5,023 nucleotides of DNA, taken from an uncultured Megasphaera sp. (GTDB taxonomy: Bacteria; Bacillota; Negativicutes; Veillonellales; Megasphaeraceae). Under the pieces are notes generated by a model. The model worked only from the letters and a program-made list of their open reading frames with translations. It was not told the origin of the DNA and did no database searches. Positions 1 through 5,023 of the stretch are shown here, piece by piece; positions within the stretch are counted from its first letter, which is position 1, and the number at the start of each line of letters is the position of its first letter. The position numbers were made by a program, and so were the translations under genes. The stretch is from the NCBI GenBank assembly GCA_937895695.1, contig CALBLM010000178.1, forward strand, positions 1 through 5,023, read 5' to 3'.

Positions 1-1729
1 ATAATTTTGCTTCAGGTCCTGTTTTAATTTCGGTTGTTTTAGGTTCAACAATAGTAGACGTAAGAATAAAATTACTTGCTTTATAATATGTTTTTTTCTC
101 TTCAAAAACAGCATTTCCCATGGAAGAGTTTGCATTTCCTGCAATTAATGTTAAATTTCCAATTCTATTTATATAATTTTTTAATTCTGATTCCGATTCG
201 AATCCTAAATCACTTAACATAATATGTTTTTTTGTAAAATCAAAATGTTGAGGTAAAATATGTTCCACAGAGGTTTTCTTACCTCTTGCCGGTTTAAGAA
301 TAGGCGTTTCATTTTTATTGAAATACATTTCTATAAATTCAAGGATACTCGTAGCTTTACTGTTAACTTTCCCATTTCTTCCAGAATGATTTTTTTCAGC
401 TAATAAGCTTTTTACATTATTAGCAAAGAACTCGATTTGTTCATCCAAAGCATTGTAAAGATTTTTTATTGCCATTGCTTTATCTATTTTCTTATCTTTC
501 TGATAATTTTGAATCAGTACTGGGACTAATCCTTCAATTTTATTCGTTTGATTATAAGAGAATAAAATTGAAGCACCCAATCGTGTAAGGCGATCCAATA
601 TTTCTCTCTTAATATCGTCCGTTTCATTATAAAACAAAATCAATATGGGATTGAATTGTTTGATTTTTAGAATTTCAAATAAGATAGGCATATTGGTGTC
701 ATCTAAAAAGTGTTCGTAGTTTTTATTTTCAATATTCGCATAGATACGCGATGCCTGAACCATTTTATTAATAAAGTTAGTGACTTCTTGACCAGATAGA
801 TTTTTATTTTTAAAATATTGATAGAGATCTTCTACTTTCTTATTGTCACCATAACAAGCCACTACAAAGTATTTTAAAAAAGTAGATGACTGAATCGGTC
901 GCCTCGGTAGACGAAGATTTTCAATCAATTTTCGCCAATTTTCATTAAAATTCTCTTTGTTTGTATTTGACTTCGAATCATTAACAATTGCTTTTAAAAA
1001 TATATTTTTTATTAAGTCCATTGGTTCTAGTGATCTGCCTCGGTCATTTAAAATCTCAAATAGCTGAAATGCTTTGGCTTCAGTAGGCGCGGTTGTTTCA
1101 ATCAACATAATTTTTAATTTATAATATGCAAAAAAGTGGAATAATTGTTCATTATTAAGTTCTTCATCAATTGATTCATACAGTTTATCAAAAACAACAC
1201 AGATGTTTTTATCCGCATCTGTTGAAATATCATTTTCAGCAGAGTTCCTAATCAGATTACGATAATATTGCCCGAAAGAAAGTTCATCATCATGCTGAAT
1301 TTTAAAATCTTTAAATTCCCCCATATCATTGACAATGCTATAACTCTTGCTTAAGTCCGATATCATACTGTACGCACTATCAGGCGCCGTCCCTTTAGCA
1401 TTGATAATTTTCTTTTGTATAATTTTCTGTAAAGCTAAGCCCATAAGAGATAATGTTGTCAGCCGTTGTTGTCCATCTACCACAATTTTACGATTATTAA
1501 TATCATCTTGTATCAAGACAATATTGCCCAACAAGTAACCTTCTAATTCATTGGTTTCTTTTTGGAATACATTCGTATCTGCTTTTATATCTTCCCAAAG
1601 TTCAGTGGCTTCCTTCTCTCCCCAAACAAAATTCCTCTGAAAATCAGGAATAAAATAAGGTGTAGAATTATTCATCAAGATATCTGCAATGGGTTTCATT
1701 ACCGATAAAATTGTACCTGTTTTTGACAT
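1..1729 (-). CDS. GmrSD/SspE-like DUF262-DUF1524 defence nuclease, C-terminus beyond window
   Basis: I read this frame by hand from ATG at 1729 down to base 2: 576 codons without a stop or frameshift, so the gene is intact but runs off the window. The N-terminal DUF262 domain shows IPDFQRNFVW (residues 27-36), YLLGNIVL, the nucleotide-binding DGQQRLTT motif (85-92) and FEILNDRG (224-231). The C-terminal DUF1524 HNH nuclease domain shows VEHILPQ (488-494, His490 the likely catalytic base), then RIGNLTL (522-528), a second Asn near 534 and FEEKKTYY (542-549). This order is that of single-chain type IV enzymes (GmrSD) and of SspE and BrxU, which use nucleotide hydrolysis to control a DNA nickase/nuclease against modified or phage DNA. 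The start is fixed by GGAGG at 1737-1741, 7 nt from the ATG, and a good promoter upstream. Probably 30-80 residues are missing, judging from relatives of about 600-700 aa. The gene is clearly more AT-rich than the operon to its right and transcribed away from it, suggesting acquisition. The DNA modification it recognises cannot be read from the sequence; no dnd/ssp or BREX gene is visible here. Confidence 0.93.
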   Translation of the reverse strand, partial: MSKTGTILSVMKPIADILMNNSTPYFIPDFQRNFVWGEKEATELWEDIKADTNVFQKETNELEGYLLGNIVLIQDDINNRKIVVDGQQRLTTLSLMGLALQKIIQKKIINAKGTAPDSAYSMISDLSKSYSIVNDMGEFKDFKIQHDDELSFGQYYRNLIRNSAENDISTDADKNICVVFDKLYESIDEELNNEQLFHFFAYYKLKIMLIETTAPTEAKAFQLFEILNDRGRSLEPMDLIKNIFLKAIVNDSKSNTNKENFNENWRKLIENLRLPRRPIQSSTFLKYFVVACYGDNKKVEDLYQYFKNKNLSGQEVTNFINKMVQASRIYANIENKNYEHFLDDTNMPILFEILKIKQFNPILILFYNETDDIKREILDRLTRLGASILFSYNQTNKIEGLVPVLIQNYQKDKKIDKAMAIKNLYNALDEQIEFFANNVKSLLAEKNHSGRNGKVNSKATSILEFIEMYFNKNETPILKPARGKKTSVEHILPQHFDFTKKHIMLSDLGFESESELKNYINRIGNLTLIAGNANSSMGNAVFEEKKTYYKASNFILTSTIVEPKTTEIKTGPEAKL

Positions 1730-1763
1730 AATACTGCCTCCGTCTCTATTTATTACTTATTCT

Positions 1764-1792
1764 ATTAGATCACATGAAAGTATATTTTTCAA
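1764..1792 (-). promoter_or_regulatory. Sigma-70-type promoter of the DUF262-DUF1524 gene
   Basis: Read on the minus strand, TTGAAA (1792-1787) is followed after exactly 17 nt by TCTAAT (1769-1764). TG lies one base before the -10, giving an extended -10 (TGATCTAAT). Transcription would start near 1757, leaving a leader of about 28 nt that includes the GGAGG ribosome binding site at 1737-1741. No operator-like repeat overlaps it, so it may be expressed constitutively. The site was found by inspection only. Confidence 0.7.
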
Positions 1793-1942
1793 GATTTATA
1801 TAGAATAACAATGCCTTACAATAACACAGCAAGTTAAAACGATTGATTTTATCCGCCTATTATGAGTAGATACTAGTGTGTGATTGTTTTTGTAAATTAA
1901 GAAAAATGGTCATGTTTGGTAGTTTTTTTTTTATTTCTCATG

Positions 1943-1948
1943 TATAAT
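1943..1948 (+). promoter_or_regulatory. Candidate -10 box (TATAAT) facing the Moco operon
   Basis: A perfect TATAAT faces the operon. The -35 is poor: TTGGTA at 1916-1921 leaves an over-long 21-nt spacer containing a T10 tract, and at 17 nt there is only TAGTTT. If active, transcription would start near 1954, just before the hairpin at 1963-1981. An alternative, also weak, is TTTTTA (1984-1989) with TATATG (2007-2012), whose -10 would lie inside the ModE-like palindrome. The sequence alone does not decide which drives the operon. Confidence 0.4.
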
Positions 1949-1962
1949 ACAGTATAGAAATT

Positions 1963-1988
1963 GGCTCTCGCATGGAGAGCCGTTTTTT
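1963..1988 (+). terminator. Rho-independent terminator-like hairpin
   Basis: GGCTCTC (1963-1969) pairs perfectly with GAGAGCC (1975-1981) around a 5-nt loop (GCATG), followed by G and six T (1983-1988). This is a compact intrinsic terminator on the plus strand; the minus strand has no U-tract after the stem. No plus-strand gene ends just upstream, because the left neighbour runs the other way. It is therefore an attenuator in the operon leader, the end of a very short RNA from the TATAAT box, or a remnant of a former upstream gene. Confidence 0.65.
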
Positions 1989-1993
1989 ATGGC

Positions 1994-2025
1994 CTATCGT
2001 TATTTTTATATGCAAATAACGATAG
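1994..2025 (+). promoter_or_regulatory. ModE-box-like operator (12-bp perfect inverted repeat)
   Basis: The arms CTATCGTTATTT (1994-2005) and AAATAACGATAG (2014-2025) are perfect inverted repeats around an 8-nt spacer. The core from ATCGTTAT (1996) to ATAACGAT (2023) is 28 nt. From memory, the proteobacterial ModE box has arms like ATCGCTATATA/TATATAACGAT with about 6 nt between them, which also totals 28 nt and shares the outer TAACGAT half-sites. It ends 42 nt before the start of a ModE-type regulator gene, so autoregulation of the whole operon is the natural reading. It lacks a T tail, so it is unlikely to be a terminator. Confidence 0.75.
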
Positions 2026-2067
2026 AGCACCATTCAATACATGGGGAAAAGATGGTGATAGGAATAC

Positions 2068-2478
2068 ATGATATCCTCTAAACTGCAGTATAAAACAACA
2101 CTACGGATTATGGCAGAAGGGCGAGCATTTGGTCCTGGCGTTGCTATGGTATTGCGCGGGGTGCGAGAATATGGTTCTCTTGCAGGGGCAGCGAAACAGA
2201 TGCATATGTCCTATTCCAAAGCCTGGACTATTATCAAAGGGGCAGAGCAAATTTGGGGATTTCCTTTAATGAGGCGTCACGTTGGCGGTAAGATGGGTGG
2301 GTCTTCCACGTTAACCCCACAGGCAGAATGTATTTTATCGCGGTATGAAATGATGCAGCAAGTAATAGATGAAGTGGCTAAAGAAAAATTTAATGCTTTT
2401 TTTAATGATGATGAGTTGGAAAAAATGAGAAATATGGCTGCTATTGGCATGAGCCATAAAGGAGATATACAGAAATGA
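2068..2478 (+). CDS. ModE-type winged-helix regulator, DNA-binding domain only
   Basis: This 136-aa protein corresponds to the N-terminal DNA-binding domain of ModE, the molybdate-responsive regulator. Residues 5-25 form the opening beta/helix segment (KLQYKTTLRI, then GRAFGPG). The helix-turn-helix lies at about 37-60 with the family signature MSYSKAW (47-53). The wing at about 68-86 carries the glycine-rich GGKMGGSSTLTP, followed by the dimerisation helix (SRYEMMQQVIDEV). Full ModE is about 260 aa with a C-terminal molybdate-binding (Mop/TOBE) domain; that part is absent and is replaced by roughly 35 charged, probably helical residues. The start at 2068 keeps the whole domain; an in-frame ATG at 2041 is followed by a stop at 2056, and ATG 2110 would cut into the domain. 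The SD (AGGA, 2060-2063) is close and modest. Its stop overlaps the next start (ATGA). It probably binds the palindrome at 1994-2025; how it senses molybdate, if it does, is unknown. Confidence 0.88.
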   Translation: MISSKLQYKTTLRIMAEGRAFGPGVAMVLRGVREYGSLAGAAKQMHMSYSKAWTIIKGAEQIWGFPLMRRHVGGKMGGSSTLTPQAECILSRYEMMQQVIDEVAKEKFNAFFNDDELEKMRNMAAIGMSHKGDIQK

Positions 2479-3494
2479 AAAAAATGAAAACAGAAGAAGC
2501 CGTAGGACAGGTACTTTGTCATGATATTACCCAGATTATTAAAGGTGTGACAAAGGGCCCCGTATTTCGTAAAGGCCATGTTATTCAACCAGAAGATATA
2601 CCTGTTCTTCTTTCTGTTGGGAAAGAGCATATTTATATTTGGGAAAATGATGAAACGATGTTGCATGAAAATGAAGCAGCCTATATATTACGGGATATTT
2701 GCATGGGTAGCCATATGCATGGCAGTGAACCTAAAGAAGGAAAAATTAATTTAATTGCCGATTGTGATGGCGTATTGACGATAGATCGGGATCATTTGCA
2801 GGCCGTGAATGCATTGGGAGAAATGATGATTGCGTCCCGTCATGGTGGATTTACAGTTCATGCAGGTGATACCTTAGTTGGGACACGAATTATTCCTCTC
2901 GTTATTAAAAAAGAAAAAATGAAAAAGGCAAAGCAAGTAGCGGGACCGAGTCCGTTATTCAATGTACAACCCTTTCATATGAAAAAAGCGGGCATTGTGA
3001 CGACGGGCAATGAAGTATTCCAAGGACGAATTCAAGATACATTTACCCCGGTTATTGCTGAAAAACTTGCTGAATTTGGTATTCAAATGGCGATGCACAA
3101 AACATTGGCAGATGATCCTAAGGAAATTACGGCCGCTATTGAAGATATGTTAGCGCAAGGAATGGAAATGGTTCTTTGTACAGGCGGTATGAGTGTCGAT
3201 CCGGACGATCAGACGCCATTAGCTATTAAAAATACAGGGGCAACGATTGTTTCCTATGGAGCACCGGTACTTCCAGGAGCCATGTTTTTGGTAGCGTATG
3301 CAAAAGACGGTCGTCCTATTGTGGGGTTGCCGGGATGTGTTATGTATGCGAAACGGACTATTTTTGATCTTGCCCTTCCCTCACTCGCAGCCGGTGTACC
3401 CATTACGTCGCAGGATTTATCTCGTTTGGGTGAAGGTGGACTTTGTTTGAATTGTGATGTTTGTACATTTCCGCAATGTGGATTTGGTAAGTAG
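2475..3494 (+). CDS. MoeA-like molybdopterin-binding protein with C-terminal Cys tail
   Basis: A 339-aa protein containing the MoCF/MogA-like molybdopterin-binding domain shared by MoeA, MogA and CinA. The domain runs from about residue 172 to 305: AGIVTTGNEVF (172-182), TGGMSVDPDDQTP (236-248, acidic residues expected at the metal/pterin site), YGAPVLPGAMF (261-271) and GLPGCVMY (284-291). The first 140 residues take the place of MoeA domains I-II but are divergent. It is shorter than canonical MoeA (about 400 aa). The last 20 residues carry CLNCDVC then TFPQC (Cys324, 327, 330, 335), a pattern suited to a metal or Fe-S cluster and, as I recall, typical of clostridial relatives. The ATG at 2475 overlaps the upstream stop, with AAAGGAG at 2458-2464; ATG 2484 would be too far from this site. 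Likely role: binding molybdopterin late in Moco synthesis (metal insertion or delivery). Whether it replaces MoeA is not shown by sequence. Confidence 0.88.
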   Translation: MKKMKTEEAVGQVLCHDITQIIKGVTKGPVFRKGHVIQPEDIPVLLSVGKEHIYIWENDETMLHENEAAYILRDICMGSHMHGSEPKEGKINLIADCDGVLTIDRDHLQAVNALGEMMIASRHGGFTVHAGDTLVGTRIIPLVIKKEKMKKAKQVAGPSPLFNVQPFHMKKAGIVTTGNEVFQGRIQDTFTPVIAEKLAEFGIQMAMHKTLADDPKEITAAIEDMLAQGMEMVLCTGGMSVDPDDQTPLAIKNTGATIVSYGAPVLPGAMFLVAYAKDGRPIVGLPGCVMYAKRTIFDLALPSLAAGVPITSQDLSRLGEGGLCLNCDVCTFPQCGFGK

Positions 3495-3498
3495 GTGA
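3493..3498 (+). promoter_or_regulatory. SD of moaC, overlapping the upstream stop codon
   Basis: AGGTGA shares bases with the TAG stop (3492-3494) of the MoeA-like gene. It lies 4 nt from ATG 3503 but only 1 nt from ATG 3500, which favours the second ATG as the moaC start. The overlap with the stop codon suggests translational coupling. Confidence 0.6.
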
Positions 3499-3502
3499 GA
3501 TG

Positions 3503-3997
3503 ATGAGTTCATTTACGCATATAGATACGGAAGGCAATGCCGTTATGGTAGATGTGAGTGGTAAGGCTGTCACGTCTCGTACGGCTGTGGCAAGTGGCAG
3601 AATTCGAATAAGCCAGGCTTGTTATGAAGCTGTTTGTCAGGGAACGATGAAAAAAGGAGATGTCCTCGGTGTTGCTCAAATTGGCGGCATTATGGGAGCG
3701 AAACGAACCAGTGATTTGATTCCCTTGTGCCATATTTTAAATTTGACGAAATGTGGTGTTCAGTTTTTCTTTCATGATGAAACGCAGGAAATAGAAGCGC
3801 AATGTACCGTTCGCTGTGATGGAAAAACGGGCGTAGAAATGGAAGCTTTAACGGGTGTTTCTGTTGCATTATTGACCGTTTATGATATGTGCAAAGCAAT
3901 GGACAAGAGCATGTGCATCCAAGATATTCATCTGATAGAAAAGACAGGCGGTAAAAGCGGTCATTTTCAATATAAAAAGGATTCGGATATGCCATGA
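3503..3997 (+). CDS. moaC: Cyclic pyranopterin monophosphate synthase MoaC
   Basis: MoaC rearranges 3',8-cyclo-7,8-dihydro-GTP, made by MoaA, into cyclic pyranopterin monophosphate with release of pyrophosphate. The 164-aa product is full length (E. coli 161) and carries all family motifs: MVDVSGK (15-21), KGDVL (51-55), AKRTSDLIPLCH (66-77), GKTGVEMEALTG (107-118), YDMCKAMDK (127-135) and EKTGGKSG (146-153). Numbered from the second ATG, the catalytic residues fall on the E. coli positions as I recall them: Lys51, His77, Glu112, Glu114, Asp128, Lys131, Lys147. That supports start 3503, although ATG 3500 (one extra Met) cannot be excluded. The protein forms a cytoplasmic hexamer in known relatives. 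It lies 8 nt after the MoeA-like gene, and its stop overlaps the moaA start, so MoaC and MoaA are probably made in step. Confidence 0.97.
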   Translation: MSSFTHIDTEGNAVMVDVSGKAVTSRTAVASGRIRISQACYEAVCQGTMKKGDVLGVAQIGGIMGAKRTSDLIPLCHILNLTKCGVQFFFHDETQEIEAQCTVRCDGKTGVEMEALTGVSVALLTVYDMCKAMDKSMCIQDIHLIEKTGGKSGHFQYKKDSDMP

Positions 3998-4965
3998 TAG
4001 ATGGATGGGGAAGGAATATTAACTATTTGCGGATTTCCCTGACTGACCGATGCAACATGCGCTGTCAGTACTGTATGCCGACTACGATTCCTAGTGTAGG
4101 TCATGATGAAATTTTGCGATATGAAGAATTATTGCAGATTTGCCGAGCGGCACTGCAAGTTGGCATCAATCGGTTTAAAATTACAGGTGGCGAACCGTTA
4201 GTGCGAAAAGGAGCTATATCGTTTATGCAGTCACTGCGTCAGCTTTCAGGCGTACAAAGCATGACGTTGACAACGAATGGGATGGCTTTAGGCCCGTATA
4301 TACCGGCATTGCAGGATATGGCGATAGATGCGGTCAATATTAGTTTAGATAGTTTAGATGCTGTGCTGTTTCAACAAATTTCCGGTGTAGATGGGTTATC
4401 TTGTGTATGGCAAGCTATACGGCAAACTGTGCGATCCGGAATTCGAACGAAAATTAATGCAGTTATGTTAGATATGACAAGAAGTCAGTTATTGCCATTG
4501 GCTAAATTGGCAGAAATCATGCCTGTAGATGTGCGCTTTATTGAAATCATGCCGATTGGATATGGTGCGACCCAGACAGGATATACAGCAGATCAAGCAC
4601 TTGCAGTACTACGGTCCGTGTATCCGGATTTACAGATCGTATCTCAGCATTGCGGCAATGGGCCGGCTGTATACTATCAAAGTAAATGCATGCAGGGATG
4701 TATAGGATTTATTGCTGCAAATACCCATAAATTCTGTCACCAGTGCAACCGCATGCGATTGACGAGTACAGGCTTTTTAAAACCGTGCCTTTGTTATGAT
4801 GGCGGCGTGGATTTAAAAACGATCGTGAGATCTGACCAAACGGACAGTTTGGTTGCATTGCGGCAGGCCATTTGCCGTGCAGCAGCGCAAAAACCAGCCG
4901 GCCATTGTTTTGATGATATTAGAGAGATGACAGAAAACAAAACGATGAATCAGATTGGAGGATAA
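3994..4965 (+). CDS. moaA: GTP 3',8-cyclase MoaA (radical SAM)
   Basis: MoaA is the radical-SAM enzyme that starts Moco synthesis by cyclising GTP to 3',8-cyclo-7,8-dihydro-GTP, the substrate of MoaC. The 323-aa protein is complete (family about 320-340). The N-terminal radical-SAM cluster motif is CNMRCQYC (Cys20, 24, 27), preceded by the conserved Arg13 in YLRISLTDRC. The SAM-binding TGGEPL is at 64-69, TTNG at 93-96 and NISLDSL at 115-121. The second, GTP-binding cluster is formed by CHQC (Cys248, 251) and Cys265, with Arg253 and Arg255 in CNRMRLT. The protein ends in the functionally required Gly-Gly (322-323). It needs anaerobic or protected conditions because of two oxygen-sensitive 4Fe-4S clusters. 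Its ATG overlaps the moaC stop (ATGA); AAAAAGGA at 3974-3981 is a rather distant SD, so coupling to moaC translation is likely. No key residue is missing. Confidence 0.98.
   Translation: MIDGWGRNINYLRISLTDRCNMRCQYCMPTTIPSVGHDEILRYEELLQICRAALQVGINRFKITGGEPLVRKGAISFMQSLRQLSGVQSMTLTTNGMALGPYIPALQDMAIDAVNISLDSLDAVLFQQISGVDGLSCVWQAIRQTVRSGIRTKINAVMLDMTRSQLLPLAKLAEIMPVDVRFIEIMPIGYGATQTGYTADQALAVLRSVYPDLQIVSQHCGNGPAVYYQSKCMQGCIGFIAANTHKFCHQCNRMRLTSTGFLKPCLCYDGGVDLKTIVRSDQTDSLVALRQAICRAAAQKPAGHCFDDIREMTENKTMNQIGG
4957..4961 (+). promoter_or_regulatory. SD (GGAGG) of the MOSC gene inside the moaA 3' end
   Basis: GGAGG lies in the last two sense codons of moaA (GGA GGA, Gly-Gly) and 7 nt before GTG 4969. 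This ideal spacing decides the GTG start of the next gene, since no ATG is available nearby in that frame. Confidence 0.8.
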
Positions 4966-4968
4966 CTG

Positions 4969-5023
4969 GTGGGAATCGTAAAAGCAGTATGCATTAGCAA
5001 AAAAAAAGGCACGCAGAAACGAC
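4969..5023 (+). CDS. MOSC-domain protein, N-terminal fragment at window edge
   Basis: The first 18 codons from a GTG start read MGIVKAVCISKKKGTQKR. This matches the typical opening of small clostridial MOSC-domain proteins (IxAVCISxKKGTQK, recalled from the family). MOSC domains are related to the C-terminus of Moco sulfurase and are linked to molybdenum-cofactor sulfur chemistry or cofactor handling; in this gene context they often sit beside mogA/moaB. The gene starts 3 nt after the moaA stop with GGAGG at 4957-4961. An A9 run (4999-5007) encodes KKK at residues 11-13. The identification rests on few residues plus operon context; the fold itself is outside the window. Confidence 0.72.
   Translation, partial: MGIVKAVCISKKKGTQKR

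Larger units (their letters stand above)
1730..2067. other. Divergent intergenic region between defence gene and Moco operon
   Basis: This 338-bp stretch holds no convincing protein gene. It contains the minus-strand nuclease promoter (1764-1792), an AT-rich stretch at about 1793-1922 in which I recognise nothing, a T10 run (1923-1932), a TATAAT box (1943-1948), a hairpin with T tail (1963-1988) and a ModE-box-like palindrome (1994-2025). The other short open frames are under 15 codons, apart from a 30-codon frame at 1989-2081 discussed under findings. The change from the AT-rich left gene to the more balanced operon falls within or next to this region. Confidence 0.8.

Noticed and set aside
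1347..1538. 63-codon plus-strand open frame
   Set aside because: It lies wholly inside the DUF262 domain coding sequence on the other strand, opposite the DGQQR motif, and has no SD or recognisable family.
1793..1922. Attachment site or small RNA gene in the AT-rich intergenic stretch
   Set aside because: No tRNA-like fold, direct repeat pair or strong hairpin could be seen by inspection.
1994..2025. Palindrome as a second terminator or transposon end
   Set aside because: The AT-rich arms lack a T tail, and no transposase or target duplication is visible; the ModE-box geometry explains it better.
1950..2067. Possible Moco riboswitch in the operon leader
   Set aside because: The leader is short and shows one simple hairpin plus a DNA-type palindrome; I cannot find the multi-helix Moco-RNA architecture.
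2277..2666. 129-codon minus-strand open frame across the regulator/MoeA-like junction
   Set aside because: It is antisense to two clearly identified genes, and its composition is that of a shadow frame.
3509..3995. Two minus-strand frames (3509-3733 and 3690-3995)
   Set aside because: Both are antisense to moaC, whose every catalytic motif is intact; no SD or domain features.

Overview
The window looks like chromosomal DNA of a low-to-mid G+C Firmicute. A clostridial or Negativicutes anaerobe (Veillonella/Megasphaera/Selenomonas-like) is my best guess, based on gene order, protein style and strong AGGAGG-type ribosome binding sites; this is inference, since no taxonomic marker is present. 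It has two parts that differ in strand and base composition.

Left part (1-1729, minus strand): one long open gene, cut off at the window edge, encodes a single-chain DUF262 + DUF1524 protein of the GmrSD/SspE/BrxU type. This is a nucleotide-hydrolysing, HNH-nuclease DNA-defence protein. It is visibly AT-rich and has its own good promoter (TTGAAA-N17-TCTAAT with an extended -10) and SD. It is probably an acquired defence gene.

Middle (1730-2067): a divergent intergenic region. From left to right it holds the nuclease promoter (minus strand), a T10 tract, a TATAAT box, a compact terminator-like hairpin with a T6 tail (plus strand), and a perfect 12-bp inverted repeat. The spacing and TAACGAT arms of that repeat match a ModE (molybdate regulator) operator.

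Right part (2068-5023, plus strand): a tightly packed molybdenum-cofactor (Moco) operon. It contains a short ModE-type winged-helix regulator lacking the molybdate-binding domain, a MoeA-like molybdopterin-binding protein with a four-cysteine C-terminal tail, moaC, moaA, and the first 18 codons of a MOSC-domain gene. Spacing is minimal: ATGA overlaps at ModE/MoeA-like and moaC/moaA, an 8-nt gap before moaC, and a 3-nt gap before MOSC. MoaA and MoaC together turn GTP into cyclic pyranopterin monophosphate, the first Moco intermediate. The MoeA-like and MOSC proteins probably act late, in metal insertion, cofactor binding or sulfur transfer. The ModE-like protein probably controls the operon through the palindrome just upstream of it. 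Molybdopterin synthase (moaD/moaE) and a MogA/MoaB-type protein are not visible here.

I see no tRNA, rRNA, CRISPR array, IS element or recombinase. The most unusual items are the missing sensor domain of the regulator, the cysteine tail of the MoeA-like protein, and the layered promoter/hairpin/operator region.
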